Source: Mycolicibacterium goodii
GTDB lineage: Bacteria > Actinomycetota > Actinomycetes > Mycobacteriales > Mycobacteriaceae
Assembly (NCBI RefSeq): GCF_022370755.2
Contig: NZ_CP092364.2
Location: forward strand, 4,898,001 to 4,962,000
Direction: 5' to 3'
DNA length: 64,000 nt
Part shown: one piece after another, positions 29,343-38,763 of the stretch
Layout of the letters: each line of letters opens with the position of its first letter
Numbering within the stretch: position 1 is the first letter of the stretch
Program-made: the position numbers and the translations under genes
Notes under the pieces: generated by a model
What the model saw: only the letters and a program-made list of their open reading frames with translations
The model's database searches: none
What the model was told of the DNA's origin: nothing

Positions 29343-29370
29343 GCGCCCTCCCGACATCACCGGCCAGCTT

Positions 29371-29380
29371 TCTGATATCT
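29371..29380. promoter_or_regulatory. Candidate GntR operator at the regulator promoter
   Basis: TCTGATATCT, identical in reverse complement to 28575-28584. It lies about 30 bases upstream of the regulator start and could allow autorepression. It is also about 50 bases before the divergent cupin start. Confidence 0.55.
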
Positions 29381-29429
29381 GCTAGGTTAGCCGTCGCGAT
29401 CAACGCCGCGGCACGACTAGGCTGGCCCC

Positions 29430-29936
29430 GTGTCGCTCTGGAACCCCAGGGAGGTACCGCCGTATCCGCCGGCTCGATACACCAGGGACGAGCCGGAGGT
29501 CAGCGCGTGGATACGCCGCGGCGACACGCCCGCCGACCATGACTCGTTCGGCCTCGTCAAGTACCACTATCTGGCGAACCAGCAGCAGACCGCGGGCGAC
29601 TACGGCCTGTACCGGGTCGACATCGGTCCGCAGGGCGGCGGTCCCGGACCTCATTTCCACCGCACCATGTCCGAGGCCTTCTTCGTGCTGTCGGGAACCG
29701 TGAAGCTCTACGACGGGCAGCAGTGGACCGACGGGAACGAGGGCGACTTCCTCTACGTGCCGCCGGGCGGCATCCACGGCTTCCGCAACGAGGCCGACGC
29801 TCCGACGTCGTTGCTCATGTTGTTCGCACCTGGCGCGCCACGCGAAGCGTACTTCGAGGGGTTCGAGCACCTCGCCGATCTCAGCGACGAGGACCGGGCC
29901 CGGTGGTTCGTCGAGAACGACAACTTCTTCATCTGA
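29430..29936 (+). CDS. Cupin-domain protein
   Basis: A 168-residue single-domain cupin. The first motif reads GPGPHFHRTMSEAFFVLSGTVKLYDG (two His and Glu), and the second FLYVPPGGIHGFRNEAD. These residues normally bind a divalent metal in dioxygenases, isomerases or sensors. The substrate is unknown. It is divergent from the GntR gene and could belong to the same regulon. It starts at a GTG at 29430. The 191 bases after it, up to the paoA gene, hold no gene. Confidence 0.8.
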   Translation: MSLWNPREVPPYPPARYTRDEPEVSAWIRRGDTPADHDSFGLVKYHYLANQQQTAGDYGLYRVDIGPQGGGPGPHFHRTMSEAFFVLSGTVKLYDGQQWTDGNEGDFLYVPPGGIHGFRNEADAPTSLLMLFAPGAPREAYFEGFEHLADLSDEDRARWFVENDNFFI

Positions 29937-30127
29937 CGTTCTCGCGACGCCCCGAGTGCTGCAGAGCGAAATGCCGCCGAGCAAAGGCGATTACGACGAC
30001 ATCCACCGTGGCTGCCAAGTTCATATGGGTTTCCTATGAGCTTCGCGAAGACCCGCCGTCACCTGCCTAGGGTTGACACATCGACGGATGCCTTGTGCGC
30101 CGTCCATCGACGTCGGAAGGATGCCAC

Positions 30128-30748
30128 GTGACGACGAACGAAACGCAGGACGCCACGGAGACACTGGCGTGGCAGATTCGAAGGCGGACGTTCATCGGCG
30201 CCTCTCTCACGGTCGGCGGCGCGATCGGGGCGTTGCCGCTGCTGACCGGCTGCACCACCGAAGACGATGTCGCGGAGTCGGATTCGACCACCGTTCGGAT
30301 GCGTATCAACGGTCAGGACCGCGACATCGAGGTCGACAACCGCACCTCATTGCTGGACATGCTGCGGGAACGAGTGGGCCTCACCGGGACGAAGAAGGGC
30401 TGCGACCAAGGCGCCTGTGGTGCCTGCACCATCCATCTCAACGGAGAGCGCATCGTGTCGTGTCTGACTCTCGCGGTGATGCACGACGGCGCCGATATCA
30501 CGACGATCGAGGGCCTGGAACAGGATGGCCGCCTGCATCCGCTTCAGCAGGCGTTCATCGACCACGACGCCATGCAGTGTGGCTATTGCACACCCGGACA
30601 GATCATGTCAGGTGTGGCGTGCATCCGTGAGGGGCACGCCACCACACCCGAAGCCATCCGGGAGTCGATGAGCGGCAACATCTGCCGCTGCGGCGCCTAT
30701 GTCAACATCGTCGACGCGGTGTCCGCGGTCGCGCGGCAAGGAGAATGA
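30128..30748 (+). CDS. paoA: Periplasmic aldehyde oxidoreductase, [2Fe-2S] subunit PaoA
   Basis: A 206-residue iron-sulfur subunit of a xanthine-oxidase-family enzyme. A Tat signal (RRRTFIGASL, Arg18-20) is followed by a hydrophobic stretch and a lipobox LTGC (Cys42). It is therefore probably exported folded and lipid-anchored. Two [2Fe-2S] sites show as GCDQGACGAC (92-100) with a later Cys, and CGYCTPGQ with NICRCGAY. The stop overlaps the FAD subunit ATG (ATGA), and the three genes form the paoABC order. The GTG at 30128 is preferred over a longer frame at 30095 that dilutes the Tat signal. Confidence 0.88.
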   Translation: MTTNETQDATETLAWQIRRRTFIGASLTVGGAIGALPLLTGCTTEDDVAESDSTTVRMRINGQDRDIEVDNRTSLLDMLRERVGLTGTKKGCDQGACGACTIHLNGERIVSCLTLAVMHDGADITTIEGLEQDGRLHPLQQAFIDHDAMQCGYCTPGQIMSGVACIREGHATTPEAIRESMSGNICRCGAYVNIVDAVSAVARQGE

Positions 30749-31728
30749 CCGTGCACCCGTTCACCTTCACCAAGGCCGCCGACGAGCAATCGGCGCTGGA
30801 TGCCGCAGACGAGGGTGGCCGCTACATCGCGGGCGGCACCACCCTGATCGACCTGATGCGGGAAACCGTCGAGCGGCCCCGATCCATCGTCGACATCAAC
30901 GATCTGCCGTACCGTGGAATCGACGTGACGCCAGGTGGACTGCGTATCGGCGCACTGGTGCGGATGTCCGAGTTGGCCGCACACCCGGTCGTCCGCGGCG
31001 AGTATCCCGTCATCGCAGAAGCGCTTGACCTCAGCGCCTCTGCCCAGTTGCGGAACACGGCCTCCATCGGAGGCAACCTCATGCAGCGACCACGCTGTCT
31101 GTACTTCCGCGATGTCACGGCCGCGTGCAACCGCCGCGAACCAGGAAGCGGCTGTCCCGCGGTCGGCGGGCGAAACCGCACCCACGCCATCCTGGGCACC
31201 AGCGACCGGTGTGTGGCCACACACCCGTCCGATCTCGCGGTCGCGCTCACGGCGCTCGATGCCGGGGTCGTCCTGCGAGACCACAACGGCGAGAGAACGA
31301 TTCGCCTCGCCGACTTCTATCGTATGCCCGGGAGCACCCCCGAGCGGGAGCACAACCTGCAGCCAGGTCAGTTGATCAGCGCGGTGGAGGTTCCCGTCAC
31401 CCCGGGGTCACCTCGATCCGGGTATTTGAAGGTGCGCGACCGCGCGTCATACGAGTTCGCGATCTGTTCGGCGGCGGTGATACTCGACATGCGAGGACAG
31501 ACGATCCGGTCGGCGCGGGTGGCCGCGGGCGGGGTGGGCACGGTGCCCTGGCGATTGCCCGCGGTCGAGCATGCGTTGGCAGGCAAGCCTGCGACGACGG
31601 ACGCCATCCGCGCGGCGGCGGATCTGGCCGCCGAAGGTGCGCGGCCGTTGTCGGAGAACGGATTCAAGGTCGAGTTGCTCAAGCGCACCGTCGCTCGTCA
31701 ACTCGAGACGATCGCGGGCGCCCGATGA
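30745..31728 (+). CDS. paoB: Periplasmic aldehyde oxidoreductase, FAD subunit PaoB
   Basis: A 327-residue FAD-binding subunit. The flavin motif AGGTTLIDLM and TASIGGNLMQRPRCLYFRD are visible. Four Cys (PRCLYF, AACNRRE, SGCPAV, DRCVATH) in the insertion are the extra [4Fe-4S] ligands known for PaoB/YagS-type subunits. It transfers electrons from the molybdenum and 2Fe-2S subunits. It overlaps both neighbours by four bases. It has no signal of its own and should be carried out by PaoA's Tat signal. Confidence 0.88.
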   Translation: MTVHPFTFTKAADEQSALDAADEGGRYIAGGTTLIDLMRETVERPRSIVDINDLPYRGIDVTPGGLRIGALVRMSELAAHPVVRGEYPVIAEALDLSASAQLRNTASIGGNLMQRPRCLYFRDVTAACNRREPGSGCPAVGGRNRTHAILGTSDRCVATHPSDLAVALTALDAGVVLRDHNGERTIRLADFYRMPGSTPEREHNLQPGQLISAVEVPVTPGSPRSGYLKVRDRASYEFAICSAAVILDMRGQTIRSARVAAGGVGTVPWRLPAVEHALAGKPATTDAIRAAADLAAEGARPLSENGFKVELLKRTVARQLETIAGAR

Positions 31729-33890
31729 CCGCCCCGCAGGCTTCTCCGGCGGTGGCCGGGCGCGCGGTCCCCCGAGTCGACGGACGCCTCAAGGTGACCG
31801 GTCAGGCCCGATATGCCGCCGACGCGGAGGTTGCCGACGCGCTGTTCGCCTCGATCGTGGGCGCCACGGTGGCACGCGGCGCGGTGGACGCCGTCCACAC
31901 CGACTCGGCACGGCGGGTACCGGACGTGGTCGATGTCATCACCGATTTCGATGGCCTCACACTGAAATACGACCCGAAGCAGGTCGCAGCATTCGGGCAG
32001 GCGGTGGCCGTCGTGGTCGCGACGACGTTGGAGGCCTCGTTGCATGCCGCATCGCTTGTGGCGGTGCGGTACTCGACGCGGTCACAGCTGACCGACATGG
32101 ATTCTCGCGACGCCACCGTCGTACGCCCCGATCCGAGCCGCGATTACTCGCGGGGCGACGCCGACCGGGCACTGCGCGAGTCCGTCGTCGTGACGGATCT
32201 GCGCTATTCGATGGAACGCAACAATCACAACCCGATGGAGATCAACGCGGTCGTGGCGCGGTGGGACGGCGACCGGCTCACGGTGTGGGACAAGGTGCAG
32301 TCGGTCAGCGGGGCCCGTCGGCAGTATGCCGACGCGCTCGGTGTCCCGGCCGACAACGTGCGCGTCATCTCGCCGTTCGTCGGCGGCGCCTTCGGTAACG
32401 CAGGTCAGGTGTGGGCGCATCAGGTGCTCGCGGCCCATGCGGCCCGCCGCGTCGGGCGGCCGATCAAGTTGATGTTGACGCGTCGACAGCTCTACGCCGT
32501 CACGGGGTACCGGCCGCGAAGCCGGCAGCGGCTCGCGATCGGGTCCGACCGGTCGGGTCGCATCGCGGCCATCGTGCACGAAGGCACCGTCGAGGTGTCC
32601 AGGTACAGCCCGTATGTGGACAATGTGATCGGCTCGACGAGCTACATGTACCAGGCGCCGAACCTGCGTTCGGCGCTGCGAACAGTCGACCTCGACGTCC
32701 AGCCCGGCAATCAGATGCGCGGTCCGGGACACCTCTCGGGGAACTTCGCGCTGGAGTCGGCGATGGACGACCTCGCGCACCGGCTCGGGATGGACCCGAT
32801 CGAGCTGCGGCTGCGCAACGAGCCCGCCAGGGATCAGGAGGACGACCTCCCGTTCTCCTCCCGACGGCTCACCGAGTGTCTGCGGTCCGGCGCAGCGGTG
32901 TTCGGGTGGTCGCGGCGCAATGCCGTTCCGCGCTCGGTGCGGGAGGGCGGCCAGCTCATCGGTTTGGGTGTGTCGGCGGCCAGCTTTGTCACCATCGTCA
33001 GTCCGTGTGCCGCATCGGCGCGAGTGCGTGCCGACGGCACCGTGGAGATCCTGTGCGGTGCAAGCGATATCGGTCCGGGTACCTACACGGCGATGAGTCA
33101 GGTCGGTGCCGACGCGCTCGGCGTCGCCCTGCATCGGGTGCGTTTCCGATTGGGCGACAGCGCCTTACCGGTCGCGCCGGCTCAGACCGGGTCGCGGCTG
33201 ATGGCCAGCGCCGGCTCTTCGATCCACAACGTCGGCACAATGCTGCGCGATCGATTCGTGCGCATGGCCGTGACAGATCCCGGGTCGCCGTTGAACGGGC
33301 TGGCACCAGGAGACGTCGAAGTGGTCGACGGCCGCATGCGGTCCCGCGGCGAACCTGCGCGCGGCGAGCGGTACGAGGAGCTGCTGCGGCGTCGCCGCCT
33401 CGACGAGCTGTCGGCCGAGCAGGACTGGGCGCCCGACGATGCCCGGGATCGCTTTTCGATGCACTCCTTCGGCGCCGTGTTCGCCGAGGTCGCCGTCGAC
33501 GAGGCGCTGGGCACGGTTCGGGTCCGGCGGATGTTCGCAAGCTATGACGCCGGACGCATCGTGAATCCGATGCTGGCACGCAGCCAGGCAATCGGCGGCA
33601 TGGTGATGGGCATCGGGGCGGCTTTGCTCGAGGCGACCCATCTCGATCACCGCGATGGGCGCATCGTCAACGCCAACATGTCCGACTACCTGGTGCCGGT
33701 CAACGCCGACGTGCCCGAGCTCGACGCGGAGTTCCTTGCGGGTGAGGACCTCATCGCCGACCCGATCGGTGTCAAAGGCATCGGCGAACTGGTCATCGTC
33801 GGGATCCCCGCAGCGATCGCCAATGCCGTCTTCAACGCGACGGGACGTCGGGTGACCGATCTGCCGATCACCCTGGACAAGCTCATCTAG
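31725..33890 (+). CDS. paoC: Periplasmic aldehyde oxidoreductase, molybdenum subunit PaoC
   Basis: A 721-residue molybdopterin-cytosine-dinucleotide subunit that oxidises aldehydes to acids. It starts SPAVAGRAVPRVDGRLKVTG, has the substrate-site segments PFVGGAFGNAG and NQMRGPGHLSGNF, and the catalytic Glu in DPIGVKGIGELVIVG near the C-terminus. Length fits PaoC. It is coupled to PaoB by an ATGA overlap. No PaoD/XdhC-type sulfuration chaperone gene follows, unlike the E. coli operon, so a distant one is needed. The electron acceptor is not obvious. Confidence 0.88.
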   Translation: MTAPQASPAVAGRAVPRVDGRLKVTGQARYAADAEVADALFASIVGATVARGAVDAVHTDSARRVPDVVDVITDFDGLTLKYDPKQVAAFGQAVAVVVATTLEASLHAASLVAVRYSTRSQLTDMDSRDATVVRPDPSRDYSRGDADRALRESVVVTDLRYSMERNNHNPMEINAVVARWDGDRLTVWDKVQSVSGARRQYADALGVPADNVRVISPFVGGAFGNAGQVWAHQVLAAHAARRVGRPIKLMLTRRQLYAVTGYRPRSRQRLAIGSDRSGRIAAIVHEGTVEVSRYSPYVDNVIGSTSYMYQAPNLRSALRTVDLDVQPGNQMRGPGHLSGNFALESAMDDLAHRLGMDPIELRLRNEPARDQEDDLPFSSRRLTECLRSGAAVFGWSRRNAVPRSVREGGQLIGLGVSAASFVTIVSPCAASARVRADGTVEILCGASDIGPGTYTAMSQVGADALGVALHRVRFRLGDSALPVAPAQTGSRLMASAGSSIHNVGTMLRDRFVRMAVTDPGSPLNGLAPGDVEVVDGRMRSRGEPARGERYEELLRRRRLDELSAEQDWAPDDARDRFSMHSFGAVFAEVAVDEALGTVRVRRMFASYDAGRIVNPMLARSQAIGGMVMGIGAALLEATHLDHRDGRIVNANMSDYLVPVNADVPELDAEFLAGEDLIADPIGVKGIGELVIVGIPAAIANAVFNATGRRVTDLPITLDKLI

Positions 33891-33972
33891 GTCGCTCACC
33901 CACCACGCGGCGGCGACGCGAGCCCCGACACCGGACGGTGTGCCGCCTTCCCTCTGTCGCGCCGGTTTGCTC

Positions 33973-34001
33973 TTGACACCCCGCGTCCCGGGCGGTAGCA
34001 G
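33973..34001 (+). promoter_or_regulatory. Candidate distal promoter in the 268-bp paoC-helicase gap
   Basis: TTGACA (33973-33978) and TAGCAG (33996-34001) with a 17-base spacer. The stretch 33891-34158 holds no gene I can support. A second -10, TAGACT at 34128-34133, lies nearer the helicase start. Confidence 0.4.
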
Positions 34002-34158
34002 GTTGGCGCGGCCCGGCCGGCTCGGCCAGCAGGGGACCGCGAGCCTCTCACCAGGCATCACAACGCGCGTCCCTGCCGACACGCCCGGGGATCACCTGGC
34101 AAGATGCGCTTACGGAACGCCCTGGCCTAGACTGCATTCCGACGAAAGGAGTCCTCGG

Positions 34159-35865
34159 GTGCGGGCTGACTCGGCGCCCAGCACCCAGGCATTGCGGGGC
34201 TGGCAGCGCAAGGCGCTGGTGAAGTACCTGACCACCAAGCCGCGTGATTATCTCCTGGTCGCGACGCCTGGTGCCGGTAAGACGACGTTTGCGCTGCGGA
34301 TCGCAGCGGAGCTGCTCGCCGATCGCACAGTGGACAAGATCACAGTCGTCGTGCCGACCGAGCACCTCAAGATCCAGTGGGCGGCGTCGGCGGCGCGCAA
34401 CGGCATCTCGCTGGATCCGAAGTTCAGCAACTCCAACTCGCAGACCTCGTCGGAGTACCACGGCGTGGTCGTCACCTACGCCCAGGTGGCCAGCCATCCG
34501 ACCCGCCACCGGGTGCGCACCGAGAACTACCGGACGCTGGTGATCTTCGACGAGATCCACCATGGCGGCGACTCCAAGAGCTGGGGCGACGCGATGCGCG
34601 AGGCCTACAGCGACGCCACCCGCCGCCTCGCCCTCACCGGTACCCCGTTCCGCAGCGACGACAGCCCGATCCCGTTCGTCGAATACGAACCGGACGAGAG
34701 CGGCTTCATGCGGTCCAAGGCCGACCACGTGTACGGGTACTCCGATGCCCTCGCCGACGGCGTGGTGCGGCCCGTGGTGTTCCTGGCCTACTCGGGCGAG
34801 GCCCGCTGGCGTGACAGCGCCGGCGAGGAGCATGCGGCGCGTCTCGGTGAACCACTGACCGCCGAGCAGACGGCGCGCGCGTGGCGCACCGCGCTCAACC
34901 CCGCCGGCGAGTGGATGCCCGCGGTCATCAAGGCCGCCGACAAGCGGCTCGAGCAGAAGCGCCAGCACGTGCCCGATGCGGGCGGCATGATCATCGCGAC
35001 CAATCAGACCACGGCTCGCGCCTACGCGGACCTGCTCACCCGGATCACCGGTGAGGCACCGACGGTGGTGCTCTCCGACGATCCGAGCGCCTCTGACCGC
35101 ATCAGCCAGTACTCCGAATCGACCAGCAAATGGCTGGTCGCGGTGCGCATGGTGTCCGAGGGTGTCGATGTGCCGCGCCTTTCGGTCGGTGTTTACGCGA
35201 CGAGCGCATCGACGCCGCTGTTCTTCGCACAGGCCATCGGACGCTTCGTGCGATCGCGGCGCGCCGGTGAGACCGCGAGCATCTTCCTGCCGTCGGTGCC
35301 CAACCTGTTGATGCTCGCCTCCGAGATGGAGGCGCAGCGCAACCATGTGCTCGGCAAGCCACACCGCGAATCCGACGGGCTCGACGACGCGGCACTCGAA
35401 GACGCCGAGAAGCGCAAGGACGAGAAGAGCGAACTCGAGAACGGGTTCGAATATCTCGGTGCCGACGCCGAATTGGACCAGGTCATCTTCGACGGCGCGT
35501 CGTGGGGCACGGCGACGCCCGCCGGCAGTGACGAAGAGGCCGATTACCTCGGCATCCCCGGCCTGCTCGATGCCGAGCAGATGCGCGACCTGTTGCGCCG
35601 CCGCCAGGAGGAACAGCTCACCAAGCGCACCGCCGTCGCCGCCGAGACCGGCGCTCCTCCACCGCCGCGCACCACGCACGGTCAATTGCGGGAGCTGCGA
35701 AAGGAACTCAACGCGCTGGTGACCATCGCGCACCACCGCACGGGCAAGCCGCACGGCTGGATCCACAACGAACTACGCCGGATCTGCGGCGGACCGCCGG
35801 TGGCCGCGGCCACCACCGAACAGCTCAAGGAGCGCATCGAGGCCGTCCGCAGGCTCAACCCCTAG
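34159..35865 (+). CDS. Superfamily 2 DEAD/DEAH helicase
   Basis: A 568-residue SF2 helicase. The Q-like region ALRGWQRKALVKYL is followed by the Walker A TPGAGKTT (36-43), the DEAH-type box DEIHHGGD (from 131), SAT-equivalent LTGTPF, and the helicase C motifs VRMVSEGVDVPRLSVGVYAT and QAIGRFVRSRR. The C-terminus has a charged linker and a small domain ending IEAVRRLNP. It resembles type III restriction/RadD-like helicases but has no methylase or nuclease neighbour. The GTG at 34159 is chosen from AAAGGAG eight bases upstream. It converges with the HAD gene with a four-base overlap. Confidence 0.85.
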   Translation: MRADSAPSTQALRGWQRKALVKYLTTKPRDYLLVATPGAGKTTFALRIAAELLADRTVDKITVVVPTEHLKIQWAASAARNGISLDPKFSNSNSQTSSEYHGVVVTYAQVASHPTRHRVRTENYRTLVIFDEIHHGGDSKSWGDAMREAYSDATRRLALTGTPFRSDDSPIPFVEYEPDESGFMRSKADHVYGYSDALADGVVRPVVFLAYSGEARWRDSAGEEHAARLGEPLTAEQTARAWRTALNPAGEWMPAVIKAADKRLEQKRQHVPDAGGMIIATNQTTARAYADLLTRITGEAPTVVLSDDPSASDRISQYSESTSKWLVAVRMVSEGVDVPRLSVGVYATSASTPLFFAQAIGRFVRSRRAGETASIFLPSVPNLLMLASEMEAQRNHVLGKPHRESDGLDDAALEDAEKRKDEKSELENGFEYLGADAELDQVIFDGASWGTATPAGSDEEADYLGIPGLLDAEQMRDLLRRRQEEQLTKRTAVAAETGAPPPPRTTHGQLRELRKELNALVTIAHHRTGKPHGWIHNELRRICGGPPVAAATTEQLKERIEAVRRLNP

Positions 35866-36677
35866 AGTCCGAGCAGCTCCGGCAGATCGGCCACCGAATC
35901 GATCACATAATTGGGTTGCATCGCGAATTCGTCTGCGGCCCAACGGTCCAGCGTGCTCTGCCGGAACTTGCCGGTGCGCACCAGCACGCCCGTCATGCCG
36001 ACCACCTGGGCGGCCAGCACATCGTTGTTGAGGTCGTCGCCGATCATGTACATCTCGTCGGGGTCGACACCGAGCCGGTTGGCCGCGGCCAGGAAGCCTT
36101 CCGGTGCGGGCTTTCCTACCGCAGTGGCCTTGCGGCCCGACGTCTCCTCCATGCCGATCAGGTACATGCCGGTGTCCACGCGCAACCCGTCGGTGGTGTT
36201 CCACGACGTGCTGCGGTGCATCGCGACGACCGGCACGCCCTGGGCCATCCAGTCGTAGACCCAGCTGAGGGTGAGGTGGCTGTACTCCGGCCCGGCACCG
36301 CCGAGCAGCACCACATCCGGGGTGTCGGGGGCGCGGGGTCCGGTGAACTCGCTGGAGTAGACGACGTCGACGCCGGGCATGTCCTCGTCGATGCGGCCGC
36401 TGTTGACCAGGAAACACCGGGCACCCGGGAAACGGTCACGGACGTACTCCGCCGTGAGCACGGCAGCGGTGATCACCTCATCGGGTGTGACGTCCATCCC
36501 GGCCTCGGTCAGCAGGTCGGCGATCTGGACACGGGTCTTGGTGGTGGTGTTGGTCAGGTACGACCGAGCGACCTGCTGGTCGGCCAGCACCCGCAACGCT
36601 CGGGCCGCACCCTCGATCGGCTGCCATGACGTCACCAGCACACCATCGATGTCGAAGAGCACACCACCGATAGCCAT
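35862..36677 (-). CDS. HAD-IIA family phosphatase
   Basis: A 271-residue haloacid-dehalogenase hydrolase of the NagD-like IIA subfamily. Motif I is DIDGVL near residue 9, motif II SYLTNTTTKT, the Lys in VGKPAPEGFLAAANRLGVD, and motif III/IV YMIGDDLNNDV. Such enzymes dephosphorylate nucleotides or sugar phosphates. The precise substrate is unclear. The start ATG at 36677 gives the usual first strand (MAIGGVLFDIDGVL). It stands alone between the helicase and the PH-domain pair. Confidence 0.9.
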   Translation of the reverse strand: MAIGGVLFDIDGVLVTSWQPIEGAARALRVLADQQVARSYLTNTTTKTRVQIADLLTEAGMDVTPDEVITAAVLTAEYVRDRFPGARCFLVNSGRIDEDMPGVDVVYSSEFTGPRAPDTPDVVLLGGAGPEYSHLTLSWVYDWMAQGVPVVAMHRSTSWNTTDGLRVDTGMYLIGMEETSGRKATAVGKPAPEGFLAAANRLGVDPDEMYMIGDDLNNDVLAAQVVGMTGVLVRTGKFRQSTLDRWAADEFAMQPNYVIDSVADLPELLGL

Positions 36678-36702
36678 GCAGCGACATTAAACGCCTGGAG
36701 TT

Positions 36703-38190
36703 TCAGCGCAAGTCGGACCCCGTCGTCGCGCGGGCCCAGACACTGTCCGCGACCCACGGTGTCGCTGCGGCAGCGACCGCCCACGCCTGCCCGGCGGGGA
36801 CGTCGATCACCTCGTACCGCTTCTGCCCCGCAGCGGTCGCCGCGATCAGCGTCGCCACCCCGGCCCGGCGCTGCAGCAGCGTCTGCCGCACCGTCCAGCC
36901 GATGATGCCGTCGGTCTGCAGGCAGTCGCGTCTGCGTTCGATACTGCCCGCCTGCGCCACCAACCAGTCACGGTCGACGCGGTGGCCGAGCGCGCGTGAC
37001 CGGTCCGCCGCCAACAGCGCCGCGGCCACGGCGACCAGCACCCACACCGTCCACACCCAGCCTGGGACGCCGCCCACGACGAGCACGGGCGCCATCAGCG
37101 CCGGCAGCGTCAGGGCACGGGTCCAACGGCGCCGGGTGGCCGCAGGCCCGTGCGGTCGCAGCGGGCCGGAGACCGCATCGGGACGTCCGATGAGCGCGGT
37201 CAGCACCCCGTGTGCCGTCGTCGCCGGACACGGCGGCAGCAGCAGCGACGCCTCTCCTTCCCCGCCGACGCCGGTCATCACCGCGTCCAGCCTCGCGCCG
37301 CCGAACATGCGCACCAGCAACGGTTCACGCAGGGTGCCGCCGCGCAGGCGACGCATGTCGTAGGTGTGTTCACGCAGCCGCAGCAATCCGTGCTGCAGGT
37401 GCAGCACACCGTCGGCGCCGGGGACGTCCCGTCGGCTCAGCACCAGGTTCCCGTACGTCAGCAACGAGCGCAGCACCGACAGCACGACCGAGGCGACGAG
37501 CACGGCAACCACCAGGATCGCGACCGTGACCGCGACACCCAACCGCTGGGCGGCGTCCAGACCCGACTGCGCGAGAGCCGAATCGCGCATCAGCGCACCG
37601 GCCCCGGCCTGGTACACGATGCCGAACGCCGCAAGGATCATCGCCAGGCCGGTGAAGCTCAACGGGCTGTAGCGCAGCCACGCCGGCTGCCACCTGGCGA
37701 GTTCGCACCCCGCTGGTGCCTGCTGCTCCCGGGGTGCGGCGTCGGCCAACAGGATCGCGCGCAGCCGTGCGACCTGACCGGCTTCGACAGCGTCGAGCGC
37801 GAATCCGGAGTCCCCCTTGGCCTCCTGCCCGGTGCTGATGCGCAGCACCGTCAGCCCCATCACCCGGTGAAGCAGCCGCGCATCGGTGGAGACGGAGCGA
37901 ATCCGGTTGCGCGGCACCGCAAGAACCTTGCGTTGCAGCACACCGGTGCGCAACTGCACCTCGGTCGGTTCGATGCGGTAGGTGGTGGTGAACCACCGGG
38001 CCAGACCGAACAGGATCGTCAGCACGATCGCGGCCACCGTCCACAACGGGTTCCCGGTCGCCGAACCCAGCACCACCGAACCGATCAGCAGCGGTATCTG
38101 CTGCAGCACTTCGTGAACGGGGTGCACCAGCAGCATGCGCGGGCTCAACCGCTGCCACTGCGGCGCGGGCAGGTCATGACCGTCCGTCAT
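36703..38190 (-). CDS. PH-domain membrane protein, YdbT-type
   Basis: A 495-residue membrane protein with several bPH2 domains interrupted by TM pairs. These are HEVLQQIPLLIGSVVLGSATG near the N-terminus, the PH-like TTYRIEPTEVQLRTGVLQRKVLAVPRNRIRSV, SFTGLAMILAAFGIVYQAGAGAL, and a third PH copy RDWLVAQAGSIERRRDCLQTDGIIGWTVRQ. It matches YdbT of the YdbS-YdbT pair, known in Bacillus to affect resistance to some antimicrobials. It overlaps the YdbS-like gene by four bases, so they work as a unit. Confidence 0.85.
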   Translation of the reverse strand: MTDGHDLPAPQWQRLSPRMLLVHPVHEVLQQIPLLIGSVVLGSATGNPLWTVAAIVLTILFGLARWFTTTYRIEPTEVQLRTGVLQRKVLAVPRNRIRSVSTDARLLHRVMGLTVLRISTGQEAKGDSGFALDAVEAGQVARLRAILLADAAPREQQAPAGCELARWQPAWLRYSPLSFTGLAMILAAFGIVYQAGAGALMRDSALAQSGLDAAQRLGVAVTVAILVVAVLVASVVLSVLRSLLTYGNLVLSRRDVPGADGVLHLQHGLLRLREHTYDMRRLRGGTLREPLLVRMFGGARLDAVMTGVGGEGEASLLLPPCPATTAHGVLTALIGRPDAVSGPLRPHGPAATRRRWTRALTLPALMAPVLVVGGVPGWVWTVWVLVAVAAALLAADRSRALGHRVDRDWLVAQAGSIERRRDCLQTDGIIGWTVRQTLLQRRAGVATLIAATAAGQKRYEVIDVPAGQAWAVAAAATPWVADSVWARATTGSDLR

Positions 38191-38726
38191 GTGGCGTCCT
38201 GCTCACCGATCGCGGCAACGTCCGTCAACTGCGCCACGACACGGTCGGCGACATCGGCGTCGAGAGCGACGATGCGCACGGCACCGGCCGACGACGCGGT
38301 CGTCACCGTCACGTTGGCCAGTCCGAACAGCCGGTCCAACGGGCCGCGGTAGGTGTCCACCGTCTGCACGCGGGAGATCGGCGCGATGCGCCGCTCCTGT
38401 ACGAGCCAACCGGTACGCGTGTACACCGCCGGCGTCGCGGTGTCGACGCTGATGTCCCACCGGTGCACCCGGTACCGCCACAGCGGGACGATCACCACGA
38501 ACAGCACGATGCCCGCCGCTGTCGCCGCCGCGGCCACGCCGTGCAGCCACAACATCCTGCGGTCGAACAGGAGCCACACCAGCTGTCCGAAGACCAGCAT
38601 CGACCACGGGATCGCCGCACCCATCGCCCACGCCAGCGGTGCCTTGCGGCTCGGCGGGTTCGCCGGGTCGAGCAAAACCAATCCCGATGCCGTGCCGCCG
38701 GAATGCTCCTCACCTTCGCGGTCCAT
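38187..38726 (-). CDS. PH-domain membrane protein, YdbS-type
   Basis: A 179-residue membrane protein: two hydrophobic segments (LAWAMGAAIPWSMLVFGQLVWLL, HGVAAAATAAGIVLFVVIVPLW) followed by a bPH2 domain (RVHRWDISVDTATPAVYTRTGWLVQERRIAPISRVQTVDTYRGPLDRLFGLANVTVTT). This is the YdbS partner of the downstream YdbT-type gene. The ATG at 38726 is preferred over the longer frame from 38777, which would overlap the divergent SDR start. Function is envelope-related but not specified. Confidence 0.85.
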   Translation of the reverse strand: MDREGEEHSGGTASGLVLLDPANPPSRKAPLAWAMGAAIPWSMLVFGQLVWLLFDRRMLWLHGVAAAATAAGIVLFVVIVPLWRYRVHRWDISVDTATPAVYTRTGWLVQERRIAPISRVQTVDTYRGPLDRLFGLANVTVTTASSAGAVRIVALDADVADRVVAQLTDVAAIGEQDAT

Positions 38727-38763
38727 GCGTCGAGCATGCCCGAGGAACCGTATTGTTCGAGCC

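Noticed and set aside
30067..30309. Small minus-strand ORF before paoA
   Set aside because: It overlaps the PaoA signal-peptide region antisense and shows no motif or RBS.
33940..34158. N-terminal extension of the helicase
   Set aside because: Low-complexity reading without helicase motifs; the GTG at 34159 has a good RBS and starts just before the first helicase segment.
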